This document shows, piece after piece, positions 7,366 to 15,909 of a stretch of 64,000 bases of DNA. The stretch comes from Streptomyces rugosispiralis (GTDB lineage: Bacteria > Actinomycetota > Actinomycetes > Streptomycetales > Streptomycetaceae), in NCBI RefSeq assembly GCF_024505145.1, contig NZ_JANIAA010000001.1:744001-808000 (forward strand), given 5' to 3'. A program made the position numbers and the translations under genes. The notes below the pieces were generated by a model. It did not search any database. It was not told where the DNA came from and saw only the letters and a list, made by a program, of their open reading frames with translations. Numbering within the stretch: the stretch's first letter is position 1; the number at the start of each line of letters is the position of its first letter.

Positions 7366-8904
7366 ATGCGCGTGACCGGACTTGGGCATGCTGGGTTGTT
7401 CATCGAGACCGCGGCGGGGTCGGTGCTCTGCGATCCATGGGTCAACCCCGCCTTCTTCGGCTCCTGGTTTCCGTTCCCGGACAACACCGAGCTGGACTGG
7501 GCGCACTACGGGCGCGGGGCGGACTATCTGTACGTCTCCCATCTGCACCGCGACCACTTCGACGCGGAGAATCTGCGCCGGCACGTGCGCAAGGACACCA
7601 CCGTGCTGCTTCCGGCCTTCGCCACCGATGAGCTGGAACGCGAGCTGAGCGCGCTCGGTTTCACCAACTTCCTGCGCGCCCCCTCCGGTACACCGGTCGA
7701 GCGCGACGGTCTGCGCATCATGATCACCGCGCTGACCGGCCCCGGGGACGGCCCCATCGGCGACTCCGCGCTCTCACTGGACGACGGCCGGACCGTGCTG
7801 CTCAACCAGAACGACGCCCATCCGCTGGACATCGCGGCGATCCGGGATTTCGGCGAGGTGGACGCGTACTTCGTCCAGTTCTCCGGGGCGATCTGGTACC
7901 CGATGGTCTACCAGTTGCCGCTCTCCGCCAAGAAGGAGTTCGCCGCGCGCAAGCGGCAGGGCCAGTTCGACCGGGCGCTGCGCTACATCGACGCGGTGGA
8001 GGCCAAGCATGTGTTCCCCAACGCGGGTCCGCCGTGCTTCCTCGACGACGAGCTCTTCGAGCACAACGGCACCGGCCAGGACGGGGAGAGCATCTTCGTG
8101 GACCAACTGGAGTTCCTGCGCCAGCTGGGCCGGGCGCGCCCGGAGGTGGCGGCGCATCTGCTGCTGCCGGGAACGGTGGCGGAGCCGGAGGACACCGCGT
8201 GCAAGCTCACCCACCGCTACACCGAGACGGAGATCGAGCACATCTTCGGCGAGAAGCCCGCGTACTTGCGGGAGTTCGCCCGGCGCCAGCAGCCGGCGCT
8301 GGCCGCCGAGCGTGCCTCACGGTCCCCCGCACTGCCGCGCGAGCGACTGCTGGCCGAGCTGAAGCAGTGGTGGGAACCGCTGCTGACCAGGGCCGACCGG
8401 ATCTGCGCGGGCGTCGGCGGCCCGGCGCGGCTGGATGTGGGCGAGGTGCCGATCGTGATCGACTTCCCGGCGCGGGAGGTCCGTCTCTGGGACGGTGAGC
8501 GCTGCCGCTACACGCTGTCCACCTCGGCCGATCTGGTGGCCACCAACATCGAGCGGCGCGAGGTGGACTGGTCCAACAGCCTGCTGCTGTCGATGCGGTT
8601 CACCGCCAGCCGGGTCGGTCCGTACAACGAGTTCCTCTATGTGTTCTTCAAATGCCTGTCGATGGAGCGCATCGAGTACGTGGAGAACTACTACGACTCC
8701 TGCCAGGACGACGGCCAGGACATCGTGCTGGACGGCTGGCAGGTGCAGCGGCGCTGTCCCCATCTGCGCGCCGACCTCGGCCGGTTCGGGCAGATCGAGG
8801 GCGAGGTGCTCACCTGCACCCTGCACGGCTGGCGCTACGACCTGACCACGGGCCGCTGTCTGACCGCGGACGGACACGACATCCGCGCCTCGGCCGTGTC
8901 CTGA
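7366..8904 (+). CDS. metallo-beta-lactamase-fold / Rieske [2Fe-2S] protein, NamH-like
   Basis: 512 residues. The N-terminal MBL domain contains the metal motif SHLHRDHFD (His59, His61, Asp63, His64). The C-terminus carries a Rieske cluster motif, CPH (464-466) and CTLH (484-487). This order and length are those of the mycobacterial NamH/Rv3818 group, which hydroxylates UDP-N-acetylmuramate to the N-glycolyl form, and more distantly of CMP-sialate hydroxylases. Assignment to that reaction is by analogy. ATG 7366 was chosen because the protein then begins MRVTGLGHAGL, fitting the first MBL strand. It is followed by a strong terminator at 8914-8947. Confidence 0.8.
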   Translation: MRVTGLGHAGLFIETAAGSVLCDPWVNPAFFGSWFPFPDNTELDWAHYGRGADYLYVSHLHRDHFDAENLRRHVRKDTTVLLPAFATDELERELSALGFTNFLRAPSGTPVERDGLRIMITALTGPGDGPIGDSALSLDDGRTVLLNQNDAHPLDIAAIRDFGEVDAYFVQFSGAIWYPMVYQLPLSAKKEFAARKRQGQFDRALRYIDAVEAKHVFPNAGPPCFLDDELFEHNGTGQDGESIFVDQLEFLRQLGRARPEVAAHLLLPGTVAEPEDTACKLTHRYTETEIEHIFGEKPAYLREFARRQQPALAAERASRSPALPRERLLAELKQWWEPLLTRADRICAGVGGPARLDVGEVPIVIDFPAREVRLWDGERCRYTLSTSADLVATNIERREVDWSNSLLLSMRFTASRVGPYNEFLYVFFKCLSMERIEYVENYYDSCQDDGQDIVLDGWQVQRRCPHLRADLGRFGQIEGEVLTCTLHGWRYDLTTGRCLTADGHDIRASAVS

Positions 8905-8913
8905 CCCGCCCGG

Positions 8914-8947
8914 CCGGGCCGTGGCGGCGGTCGCCGCCACGGCCCGG
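8914..8947 (+). terminator. perfect 16-bp stem with 2-nt loop
   Basis: CCGGGCCGTGGCGGCG pairs with CGCCGCCACGGCCCGG. It lies 10 bp after the NamH-like stop and before the reductase promoter. There is no U tract, as is common in actinomycete terminators. Confidence 0.65.
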
Positions 8948-9021
8948 CGAGTTGCCCTGGAGCGCTCTTCAACTCCTAGCGTCGGCGCACGCCATCACAT
9001 GACCGACGCAAGGGGACCACC

Positions 9022-10083
9022 GTGCGCTGCACACTGTTCGGCAGGACCGGGCTCCGGGTGAGCGAGCTGAGCCTGGGCACCATGACCTTCGGCGAGGACT
9101 GGGGCTGGGGGGCCGCCAAGGAGACCAGCCGGCGGCTGCTGAACCGCTACGCGGAGGCGGGCGGCAACTTCATCGACACCGCCAACAACTACACCGGCGG
9201 CAGTTCGGAAACCATCCTCGGCGAGTTGCTCGAAGGCCGCCGGGAGAGCTTCGTCCTGGCCGGGAAGTACACCTGCGCGACCCGCAAGGGCGATGTGAAC
9301 GCCGCGGGCAACCACCGCAAGAACCTGGTGCGTTCGGTGGAGGACAGCCTGGAGCGGCTGCGCACCGACCGCCTCGATGTCCTGTGGGTGCACGCCCGGG
9401 ACAACTTCACCCCCGTCGAGGAGGTGATGCGGGCGCTCGACGATCTGGTGCGGGCCGGAAAGGTGCTGTACATCGGGGTGTCCGACTGGCCCGCCTGGGA
9501 GATCGCCCAGGCCTGCACGCTGGCCGAGCTGCGCGGCTGGACCTGCTTCGCGGGCTCGCAGCTGCGCTACAACCTGCTGGAGCGCACCCCCGAGCGCGAA
9601 CTCCTCCCCCAGGCCCGCGCCTTCGACCTGGCCGTGCTGGCATGGGGCCCGCTCGCGGGCGGCAAGCTCACCGGCAAGTACCGCCGCGGCGAGTCGGGAC
9701 GGCTGGCCACCCATGCCACCTGGGACGACCGGACGGAACACAACGAGGAGGCCACCATCACCGCGGTGCTGGAGATCGCCGAACAGGGCGGCTGGACCCC
9801 GGCCCAGGTGGCGCTGGCCTGGCTGCGCGGCCGCCCCGGCACCGTGATCCCGATCGTCGGCGTCACCCGGGAGGCCCAGCTCACCGACGCCCTCGGATCC
9901 GTCGACGTCCGGCTCGACGCTGCCGCGGTGGCACGGCTGGACGAGGTCAGCGCGGTGCCGCTGGGCTTCCCGCATGACTTCGTACGGGACCCGGCCGTCA
10001 CCGAGAACATCTACGGCGACCGCTGGGCCGAGATCGACGACCGCCGCTCCACCCATCGCCGCAGCACGAGCGGAATCCTGTAG
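9022..10083 (+). CDS. aldo/keto reductase
   Basis: 353 residues with the AKR TIM-barrel order. The catalytic tetrad is visible as Asp52 and Tyr57 (FIDTANNYTGG), Lys82 (VLAGKYT) and His124 (LWVHARDN). IGVSDWPAWE and the C-terminal IPIVGVTREAQL segment correspond to the NADPH phosphate-binding region. It reduces carbonyl substrates with NADPH; the substrate cannot be told. The GTG start at 9022 follows AAGGGGA at a good distance. It stands alone between a terminator and the dienelactone hydrolase gene 100 bp downstream on the same strand. Confidence 0.9.
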   Translation: MRCTLFGRTGLRVSELSLGTMTFGEDWGWGAAKETSRRLLNRYAEAGGNFIDTANNYTGGSSETILGELLEGRRESFVLAGKYTCATRKGDVNAAGNHRKNLVRSVEDSLERLRTDRLDVLWVHARDNFTPVEEVMRALDDLVRAGKVLYIGVSDWPAWEIAQACTLAELRGWTCFAGSQLRYNLLERTPERELLPQARAFDLAVLAWGPLAGGKLTGKYRRGESGRLATHATWDDRTEHNEEATITAVLEIAEQGGWTPAQVALAWLRGRPGTVIPIVGVTREAQLTDALGSVDVRLDAAAVARLDEVSAVPLGFPHDFVRDPAVTENIYGDRWAEIDDRRSTHRRSTSGIL

Positions 10084-10182
10084 GCGCGCCCGCGGCGTGG
10101 CAGCGCGCCGCGCCCTGGTGGCACGGGCCGTCCCTACGATGGGTGGGGCCTGCGACGACCGGTACGACAGGAGCGATCCGCC

Positions 10183-10890
10183 ATGCCCGAGGCCCCGAAG
10201 CCGACCGGCTCCCCCGCCCGCCAGAACGTCACCTTCCCCAGCGCCGGAACCCCCGCGCACGGCTATCTCGCGCTCCCGCCGTCCGGGCAGGGCCCCGGGT
10301 TGATCGTCATTCAGGAGTGGTGGGGCCTGGACCACCACATCGCCGATGTCACCGACCGGCTGGCCCGCGAGGGCTTCGTCGCGCTGGCGCCCGATCTGTA
10401 CGGGGGCAGCGTCGCCCACAACGCCGACGAGGCGTACCGGATGATGCAGGAACTGCCGGTGGGGCGCGGGGTCGAGTTGCTCTCCGGGGCGGTGGACCAT
10501 CTCCTCGGGCGGCCCGAGGTCACCTCCGACACCGTGGGAGCGGTCGGCTTCTGCATGGGCGGCGGCTTCGTGCTGTATCTGGCCGCCGCCGATTCCCGGG
10601 TCAGCGCGGCGGTGCCCTTCTACGGCGTCATCCAGGGCGAGCTGCCGGACTTCTCGGGACTGCGGGCCGACATCCTGGGCCATTTCGGGGAGAACGACAA
10701 CACCATTCCGCTGGACGGTCTGGAGCGGCTGCGCCGGGTCATCCGGGAGGAGTCCGGTGTGGAGCCGGATTTCCGGCTCCACCCGGCGGGTCACGCCTTC
10801 TTCAATGACGAGCGCCCGTCCTATCACGCGGAATCCGCGGCATCGGCCTGGCAGAGCACGCTGGGCTTCCTGCACCAGCGGCTGGACTGA
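10183..10890 (+). CDS. dienelactone hydrolase family protein
   Basis: 235 residues, an alpha/beta hydrolase of the carboxymethylenebutenolidase type. The nucleophile is Cys124 in GFCMGGGF, with the acid Asp172 (FGENDNTIP) and His204 (PAGHAFFND), the triad typical of this family. IVIQEWWGLDHHI near the N-terminus is another family hallmark. It would hydrolyse lactone or enol-ester rings in aromatic breakdown, but no other pathway gene is adjacent, so the natural substrate is open. Transcription probably ends at the 30-bp palindrome 24 bp downstream. Confidence 0.88.
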   Translation: MPEAPKPTGSPARQNVTFPSAGTPAHGYLALPPSGQGPGLIVIQEWWGLDHHIADVTDRLAREGFVALAPDLYGGSVAHNADEAYRMMQELPVGRGVELLSGAVDHLLGRPEVTSDTVGAVGFCMGGGFVLYLAAADSRVSAAVPFYGVIQGELPDFSGLRADILGHFGENDNTIPLDGLERLRRVIREESGVEPDFRLHPAGHAFFNDERPSYHAESAASAWQSTLGFLHQRLD

Positions 10891-10913
10891 CGAAATCGGA
10901 CTGCCCCGGAAAA

Positions 10914-10943
10914 GGCCTTAAGGCTTCATGAAGCCTTAAGGCC
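10914..10943. terminator. perfect 30-bp palindrome flanked by A and T runs
   Basis: GGCCTTAAGGCTTCA is followed at once by its exact complement, with AAA to the left and CTTTTAA to the right. It looks like a bidirectional intrinsic terminator after the hydrolase gene. Its AT content is unusual for this genome. Confidence 0.75.
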
Positions 10944-11078
10944 CTTTTAAGGTCGGGCCCGGAGAACCCGCCACCGTTCAATTCTCAACCACATTTCCCC
11001 GAAAAATTTCCGTCCGACCCTGAGACGACTCCGGCAGCCGCCCGTATGGCATGGCGGACAGCTCGAAAAGGAGTCGAC

Positions 11079-11756
11079 ATGACACGCAAAAGGACACTCA
11101 GCGGCAAGAAGAAGCTCGGCCTGCTGATCGGTTCGCTGGCACTGGCGGGCACCGGCGCCGGGGTGCTGGCCGCCACCAGCAACGCCAGCACCGAGGGCAC
11201 GGCGCAGTCCTCCACGGCCTGCGCCGGGCTGGAGCAGGCGCTGGCCAACAATGAGAAGTTCATCGCCGATCAGCGGGCCAATCCGGATGCGCAGTCACAG
11301 GCGCGGATAGCCAACCGGCAGGCCGTCATCGAGGAGATCAAGCGGAAGCAGCAGGCTTCGGGCTGCGCCGCCGATGAGGCCGCGGGCCAGGCGGAGGGGG
11401 CCGCGGGCCAGGACGAGGCGGCGGCTCCGGCCGAGGGCGGCGCCTCCGCGTCGGCCTCCGCCTCGGCGGGGGCCTCGGACTCCGGCGCCGGTGATGCCGG
11501 CGCCTCGGGCGAGGTCGTCTGCGCGGGGTCGACCGTCACCCTGTCCGGCGAGGGCGGGGCCCCGGCCGCCTCCAGCAATGAGTTCCCGGTCGGCACCAAG
11601 CTCAAGGTGACCAATCTCGACAACGACAAGTCGACAACGGTCTCCGTCGCCTCGACCTCGGGCAGTTGCGCGCTGCTGAACAACGCCGCCTTCGAGCAGG
11701 TCCGTGAGCCGGGCAAATTCCTGATCCGCAACGCGCGCATCGAACGCGTGGGCTGA
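11079..11756 (+). CDS. secreted Ala/Ser-rich protein with DPBB-like C-terminal domain
   Basis: 225 residues. A lysine/arginine-rich start and a hydrophobic stretch (LGLLIGSLALAGTGAGVLAA) give a signal peptide. A helical segment with two cysteines (about 45-105) is followed by a low-complexity Glu/Ala/Ser linker, then an ~80-residue C-terminal domain with VGTKLKVTNLDNDKSTTVSV. That last pattern resembles the double-psi beta-barrel of RlpA/expansin-like proteins, which bind cell-wall glycans. The canonical catalytic residues of active members were not identified. AAAAGGAG precedes ATG 11079. Export and wall binding are plausible; enzyme activity is not established. Confidence 0.65.
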   Translation: MTRKRTLSGKKKLGLLIGSLALAGTGAGVLAATSNASTEGTAQSSTACAGLEQALANNEKFIADQRANPDAQSQARIANRQAVIEEIKRKQQASGCAADEAAGQAEGAAGQDEAAAPAEGGASASASASAGASDSGAGDAGASGEVVCAGSTVTLSGEGGAPAASSNEFPVGTKLKVTNLDNDKSTTVSVASTSGSCALLNNAAFEQVREPGKFLIRNARIERVG

Positions 11757-11762
11757 ACCGGC

Positions 11763-11806
11763 CACACCGGCCGCGGCGCATCGGCCGCCGTGCGGCGGCC
11801 GGTGTG
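11763..11806 (+). terminator. 12-bp stem terminator after the secreted-protein gene
   Basis: CACACCGGCCGC (11763-11774) pairs perfectly with GCGGCCGGTGTG (11795-11806) across a 20-nt loop that can itself pair. It lies just past the stop at 11756. Confidence 0.5.
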
Positions 11807-11845
11807 CCGCGGGGGTGCACACCGGCCGTCCGGCGGTCCACCCCG

Positions 11846-11887
11846 CACGGGCGCGAACCGTCGATCCACGGGCGCGAACCGTCGATC
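11846..11887. repeat. 21-bp perfect tandem duplication
   Basis: CACGGGCGCGAACCGTCGATC occurs twice head to tail in non-coding DNA. It may be a recent slippage event or a paired binding site. Confidence 0.6.
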
Positions 11888-12308
11888 TGACCGCCATGTC
11901 CGACTGTGACCGGTATCGCAGGGTGAGTCCGCCGCACGCGGGTACCCGCTCGCCATGGACAGAAATGAGCAGCCAATGCTCACTCCCGATCTGCCGCCGG
12001 TCGTCGACGTTCCGGACCTGACCTTCCCTCCCTCTCAGGGACGTCACTCCGATGAGTCGAAGCGCGCGGCGGAGCGGAACGGTGACAAGGAATCCCCCAC
12101 CTCCACCCCCGCCCCTTCGTCCTCTCCCTCCCCCGACCGGCGCCGCTTGGCGGCGTGACGGACGAACCCCCAGCCCGCGGCCGATCCCCTCGCGTCGCCG
12201 CCCCGACGGCCGGAGCCGCCGGGATGATCTCGCGCACTCCCTGTGTTGACCATCGACGCGGGGAGACGCAAGGTGAGTCTTCGCACACGAGACGAGGGGA
12301 CGGACATC

Positions 12309-12755
12309 ATGCCGTTGCAGGGTGAGTACGAGCCGAGCCCGGAGAAGTTCGTACGCGATCAGGTCGAGCTGATCGAGAGCTCCGGTGGCACCGAGGGAAC
12401 GACCATGCGGGGCATGCCCGTGGTCGTCCTGACGACACTGGGCGCGAAGAGCGGAAAGATCCGCAAGACCCCCCTGATGCGGGTGGAGCACGACGGCGCC
12501 TATGCCGTCGTCGCCTCGCTGGGCGGCTCCCCCAAACATCCGGTCTGGTACTACAACGTCGTGGCCGACCCGCGGGTCGAGCTGCAGGACGGCCCGCTGC
12601 GGCAGGACATGACCGCGCGCGAGGTCACCGGCGAGGAGAAGGCCCGGTGGTGGGAGCGCGCGGTCGAGGCGTACCCGGACTACGCCGACTACCAGACGAA
12701 GACCGACCGCCAGATCCCGGTCTTCGTGCTGGAGGCGGCGGCCGGCGCACACTGA
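12309..12755 (+). CDS. deazaflavin (F420)-dependent nitroreductase family protein (DDN-like)
   Basis: 148 residues of the split-beta-barrel F420/flavin-binding family. Family features seen are the early [27 protein letters not shown] segment (positions ~38-62), containing the phosphate-contacting GAKSGKxRxTP motif, and [17 protein letters not shown]. Such enzymes use reduced F420 or other deazaflavins to reduce electrophiles and quinones. ATG 12309 was selected because GAGGGGA lies just upstream and the protein then starts in register with family members. It is monocistronic as far as can be seen. Confidence 0.88.
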   Translation: MPLQGEYEPSPEKFVRDQVELIESSGGTEGTTMRGMPVVVLTTLGAKSGKIRKTPLMRVEHDGAYAVVASLGGSPKHPVWYYNVVADPRVELQDGPLRQDMTAREVTGEEKARWWERAVEAYPDYADYQTKTDRQIPVFVLEAAAGAH

Positions 12756-12899
12756 CCCGCGGGTCCCGGCGCGTTCCGGCGCGCCGGGCCCCTGTGGATC
12801 GCCGGGAGCCCCCCGTGTGATCGACGTCAAAGCATGGCTGTTTGATAGATCGGGTAGCCGGGAGCCGACCCGGAATCCGTACCCGAGGAAGTGCGCCAC

Positions 12900-13055
12900 A
12901 TGACCACGACAGACAAGTCAGACTTCGTGCCGATCTACGACAGCCTCGTGGCCGAGCACGGCGACGTCCCCGCGGCGGCCCGGGAGGCGGCCGAGGAAAT
13001 CCAGCGCGAGGCCGCCGAGGCCCTGGACTGGAGCAAGGTGCGCGGCGGCGGCTGA
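12900..13055 (+). CDS. small conserved-looking acidic protein, 51 residues
   Basis: A short open frame with strong actinomycete codon bias and a good ribosome site (GAGGA) 9 bp upstream. It encodes an acidic, Ala/Glu-rich polypeptide that begins MTTTDKSDFVPIYDSLVAEH and ends ALDWSKVRGGG. It is predicted to be mostly helical, with no membrane segment or cysteine. I recall similar ~50-residue proteins upstream of actinomycete genes but cannot assign a function. It ends 158 bp before htpG on the same strand. Confidence 0.6.
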   Translation: MTTTDKSDFVPIYDSLVAEHGDVPAAAREAAEEIQREAAEALDWSKVRGGG

Positions 13056-13213
13056 CGCACTCCGGCCCCGTCGCCCGGGGCCACCGTATCCGGCTCGGTG
13101 AGCGGCCGTCCGTCATCTGCCCGGAAGGCCGCTCGACACCCCCCACCTTCGATAAGCTGCCGATGACGCACTGTGCTTGATGGCGTCGACACTTATCTCA
13201 CGAGGGGAAACAG

Positions 13214-15160
13214 TTGACTACCGGGGTCGAGACTTTCGAGTTTCAGGTCGAGGCACGACAGCTTCTGCAGTTGATGATCCATTCGATCTACTCGAACAAG
13301 GACGTCTTTCTGCGCGAGCTCATCTCCAACGCGTCCGACGCGCTGGACAGACTGCGCCTCGAATCGCTCCGCGACGAAAGCCTTCAGGCGGACACCTCCG
13401 ATCTCCATATCGCCATCGAGATCGACCAGGAGTCGCGCACGCTGACCGTCCGCGACAATGGTATCGGCATGTCGCATGAGGGGGTCGTGGAGCTCATCGG
13501 CACGATCGCGAACTCCGGCACCGCGAAATTCCTCAAGGAGCTGCGGGAGTCGAAGGACGCGGCCGCCTCCGCGGACCTCATCGGGCAGTTCGGAGTGGGC
13601 TTCTACTCCAGCTTCATGGTGGCCGACGAGGTGACCATGGAGACCCGGCACGCCGGGGAGAGCGAGGGCACCCGCTGGGTCTCCAGCGGCGAGGGCACCT
13701 ACACGATCGAGCCGGTCACCGACGCCCCCCAGGGCACCTCCGTGACGCTGAAGCTCAAGGCGGAGGACGCCGAGGACCACCTCTACGACTACGCCTCGCC
13801 CTGGAAGATCCGGGAAATCGTCAAGCAGCACTCGGACTTCATCACCTGGCCGATCAGGATGGCCCCCGCCCAGGCCCCGGCCACCACGGACGAGGCGGAG
13901 CAGGCGGAGGAGGGCGCCGAGAAGGCGCCCGAGCTCGAGACCGTCAACTCGATGAAGGCGCTGTGGGCCCGTCCCAAGGACGAGGTCACCGACGAGGAAT
14001 ACCACGAGTTCTACAAGCACATCAGCCATGACTGGGCCGATCCGCTCGAGACCATCCGCATGCAGGCGGAGGGCACCTTCGAATACCAGTCGCTGCTGTT
14101 CATTCCGGCCCGAGCACCGCAGGACCTGTATATGCAGGACCGCAAGCGGGGTGTGCAGCTCTATGTGAAGCGCGTCTTCATCATGGATGACTGCGAAGCG
14201 CTGATGCCGGAATACCTCCGCTTCGTCAAGGGCGTGGTGGACGCCGCCGACCTCTCGCTGAACGTCTCGCGGGAAACCCTTCAGCAGGACCGCCAGATTC
14301 AGCTGATGCGGCGCCGTCTGGTGAAGAAGGTGCTCTCCACGGTGAAGGACATCATGTCCTCCGACGCGGAGCGCTACGCGACCTTCTGGAAGGAATTCGG
14401 CCGCGTTCTCAAGGAAGGTCTCCTCGGCGATCTGGAGAACCGCGAGGCGATTCTCGAGGTGTGTTCGTTCGCCTCGACCCAGGACGCCGAGCAGCCCACC
14501 ACGCTGCGCGGCTATGCCGAGCGCATGAAGGACGGGCAGGAGCACATCTACTACATGACCGGCGAGTCCCGGTCGATCATGGAGAGCTCCCCCCATATGG
14601 AGGCGTTCCGGGACAAGGGCTTCGAGGTGCTCCTCCTCACCGACCCCATCGACGAGCTGTGGGTCGACGCCGTGCCGGAGTTCGACGGCAAGCAGCTCCG
14701 TTCCATCGCCAAGGGACAGGTCGACCTCGACTCCCAGGACGAGAAGGACGAGGAGGCGGAGGCCGAGCGGGAGCAGCGGCAGAAGGACTTCGCCGAGTTG
14801 CTCTCCTGGATGACGTCGACGCTGAGCGAGCAGGTCAAGGAGGTGCGGCTGTCCTCGCGGCTGACCACCTCCCCGGCCTGCATCGTCGGGGACACCTTCG
14901 ATGTCACCCCGGCCCTGGAGAACATCTACCGCTCGATGGGCCAGAACCTGCCCCAGATCAAGCGCATCCTGGAGCTGAACCCCACCCATCCGCTGGTCAG
15001 CGGGTTGCGCAAGGCCCACGCCGAGCGCAAGGACGACAGCGGTCTCGGGGAGACGGCCGAGCTGCTCTACAGCATGGCGCTGCTCGCCGAGGGCGGTGAG
15101 CTGAGCGATCCGTCGCGCTTCATCAAGCTGGTGGCGGAGCGGGTGCAGCAGACGCTGTAG
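13214..15160 (+). CDS. htpG: HSP90-family molecular chaperone HtpG
   Basis: 648 residues. It shows the GHKL ATP-binding domain (ELISNASDALDRLR, DNGIGM, GTIANSGT, GQFGVGFYS), the middle domain (LYVKRVFIMDD, LRFVKGVVD-x-ADLSLNVSRE) and a C-terminal dimerisation domain (SSRLTTSPACIV, LELNPTHPL). An acidic insertion (about residues 215-240, EQAEEGAEKAPELE) is typical of bacterial HtpG. The start is a TTG at 13214 preceded by GAGGGGAAA. A perfect GC-rich hairpin ends the transcript at 15178-15208. No clear CIRCE or HspR operator is seen upstream. Confidence 0.97.
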   Translation: MTTGVETFEFQVEARQLLQLMIHSIYSNKDVFLRELISNASDALDRLRLESLRDESLQADTSDLHIAIEIDQESRTLTVRDNGIGMSHEGVVELIGTIANSGTAKFLKELRESKDAAASADLIGQFGVGFYSSFMVADEVTMETRHAGESEGTRWVSSGEGTYTIEPVTDAPQGTSVTLKLKAEDAEDHLYDYASPWKIREIVKQHSDFITWPIRMAPAQAPATTDEAEQAEEGAEKAPELETVNSMKALWARPKDEVTDEEYHEFYKHISHDWADPLETIRMQAEGTFEYQSLLFIPARAPQDLYMQDRKRGVQLYVKRVFIMDDCEALMPEYLRFVKGVVDAADLSLNVSRETLQQDRQIQLMRRRLVKKVLSTVKDIMSSDAERYATFWKEFGRVLKEGLLGDLENREAILEVCSFASTQDAEQPTTLRGYAERMKDGQEHIYYMTGESRSIMESSPHMEAFRDKGFEVLLLTDPIDELWVDAVPEFDGKQLRSIAKGQVDLDSQDEKDEEAEAEREQRQKDFAELLSWMTSTLSEQVKEVRLSSRLTTSPACIVGDTFDVTPALENIYRSMGQNLPQIKRILELNPTHPLVSGLRKAHAERKDDSGLGETAELLYSMALLAEGGELSDPSRFIKLVAERVQQTL

Positions 15161-15177
15161 CCGCGCGGTGGTGTGAG

Positions 15178-15208
15178 GCGGGGCGGGCCCACTCGGGGCC
15201 CGCCCCGC
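15178..15208. terminator. 13-bp perfect stem shared by convergent htpG and TetR gene
   Basis: GCGGGGCGGGCCC pairs with GGGCCCGCCCCGC around a 5-nt loop. It lies between the htpG stop and the stop of the oppositely oriented TetR gene, so it can serve both. Confidence 0.75.
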
Positions 15209-15218
15209 TTCGCGTCGG

Positions 15219-15869
15219 TCACCGTCCGGGACAGGCCACCGCGGAGGCGTCGATCAGCTGCCGCAGCGCGCCGTGGTAGACCTCGTGGTCGGTCAGCGCG
15301 GGCACGACGACGCCCAGGTTTCCGGTGAGCGCCGGGAAGTCCTCGGGGTCCAGCGCGGCGAGCGCGGTGCGCGCGGCGGTGCGCACCTGCTTCACATTGC
15401 GGTGGTCGACGAAGGCCACGGCGCCGAGGGTGAGCAGATACAGCCGCCGGTAGACGCGGATCGCCACCTCGGGCGTCATTCCGGCGGCGATGCTGTGCGC
15501 CAGCTGCGGCTCCACGAGGCGGCTCAGCAGATGCGGGCCCCACCAGGCGCGGCCCGACCGCAGCGCCACCAGACCGGGGTGCTCGATCAGCACCTCGTAG
15601 AACGCGGCGAAGCGGGCCTCGGTGGCGGTGGCCCAGTCCTGGTCCTGTCCCACCAGCGGCATCCGCGCGGCCAGCCGGTCCGCGCACGCGTTCACCAGGC
15701 CGTCGAAGTCGCCGCAGCGGCGGAAGACCGTGGCATGGGAGACCCCCAGCAGCTGCGCCACCCTGCGGAAGCTCAGCGCCTCGGGCCCCTCGTCGTCGAC
15801 GACGGTCAGGGCGGCCTCGGCGATGGCCTCCAGGGTGGGCTGGTCGGCTCGGTCCCGGTTGTTTCGCAC
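15219..15869 (-). CDS. TetR-family transcriptional regulator
   Basis: 216 residues. The N-terminal helix-turn-helix runs about 12-58 (LEAIAEAALTVVDDEG, FRRVAQLLGVSHATVFRR). The C-terminal domain has the look of TetR_C ligand-binding domains, with a conserved helix around EVLIEHPGLVALRSGRAWWG. The GTG start at 15869 is only 35 bp from the GTG start of the divergent dehydratase gene. A promoter-like TACGCT lies 6 nt before the start, so its mRNA may be nearly leaderless. It is expected to repress itself and the divergent gene through the inverted repeat at 15891-15909. Confidence 0.85.
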   Translation of the reverse strand: MRNNRDRADQPTLEAIAEAALTVVDDEGPEALSFRRVAQLLGVSHATVFRRCGDFDGLVNACADRLAARMPLVGQDQDWATATEARFAAFYEVLIEHPGLVALRSGRAWWGPHLLSRLVEPQLAHSIAAGMTPEVAIRVYRRLYLLTLGAVAFVDHRNVKQVRTAARTALAALDPEDFPALTGNLGVVVPALTDHEVYHGALRQLIDASAVACPGR

Positions 15870-15890
15870 GCTCCGAGCGTACCAGTGGTT

Positions 15891-15909
15891 GTTACAGTGT
15901 TTCAGTGAC
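15891..15909. promoter_or_regulatory. candidate TetR operator in a 35-bp divergent promoter region
   Basis: GTTACAGTG and CAGTGAC form an imperfect inverted repeat (5 of 7 outer positions match). It covers a -10-like TACAGT (15893-15898) that is 6 nt from the GTG at 15905, suggesting a leaderless dehydratase mRNA. Confidence 0.45.

Larger units (their letters stand above)
11757..12308. other. 552-bp stretch with no convincing gene
   Basis: This gap holds a terminator-like hairpin (11763-11806) and a 21-bp tandem duplication (11846-11887). A 67-codon open frame at 11955-12158 has weak codon bias and no recognisable homology. The upstream region of the deazaflavin oxidoreductase gene occupies the right end. 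Confidence 0.5.

Noticed and set aside
11955..12158. 67-codon frame before the deazaflavin oxidoreductase
   Set aside because: Weak codon bias, no good ribosome site and a low-complexity Ser/Pro end; not enough to call a gene.
13193..15019. 608-codon open frame antisense to htpG
   Set aside because: Shadow of htpG in high-GC DNA; no domain is recognisable.
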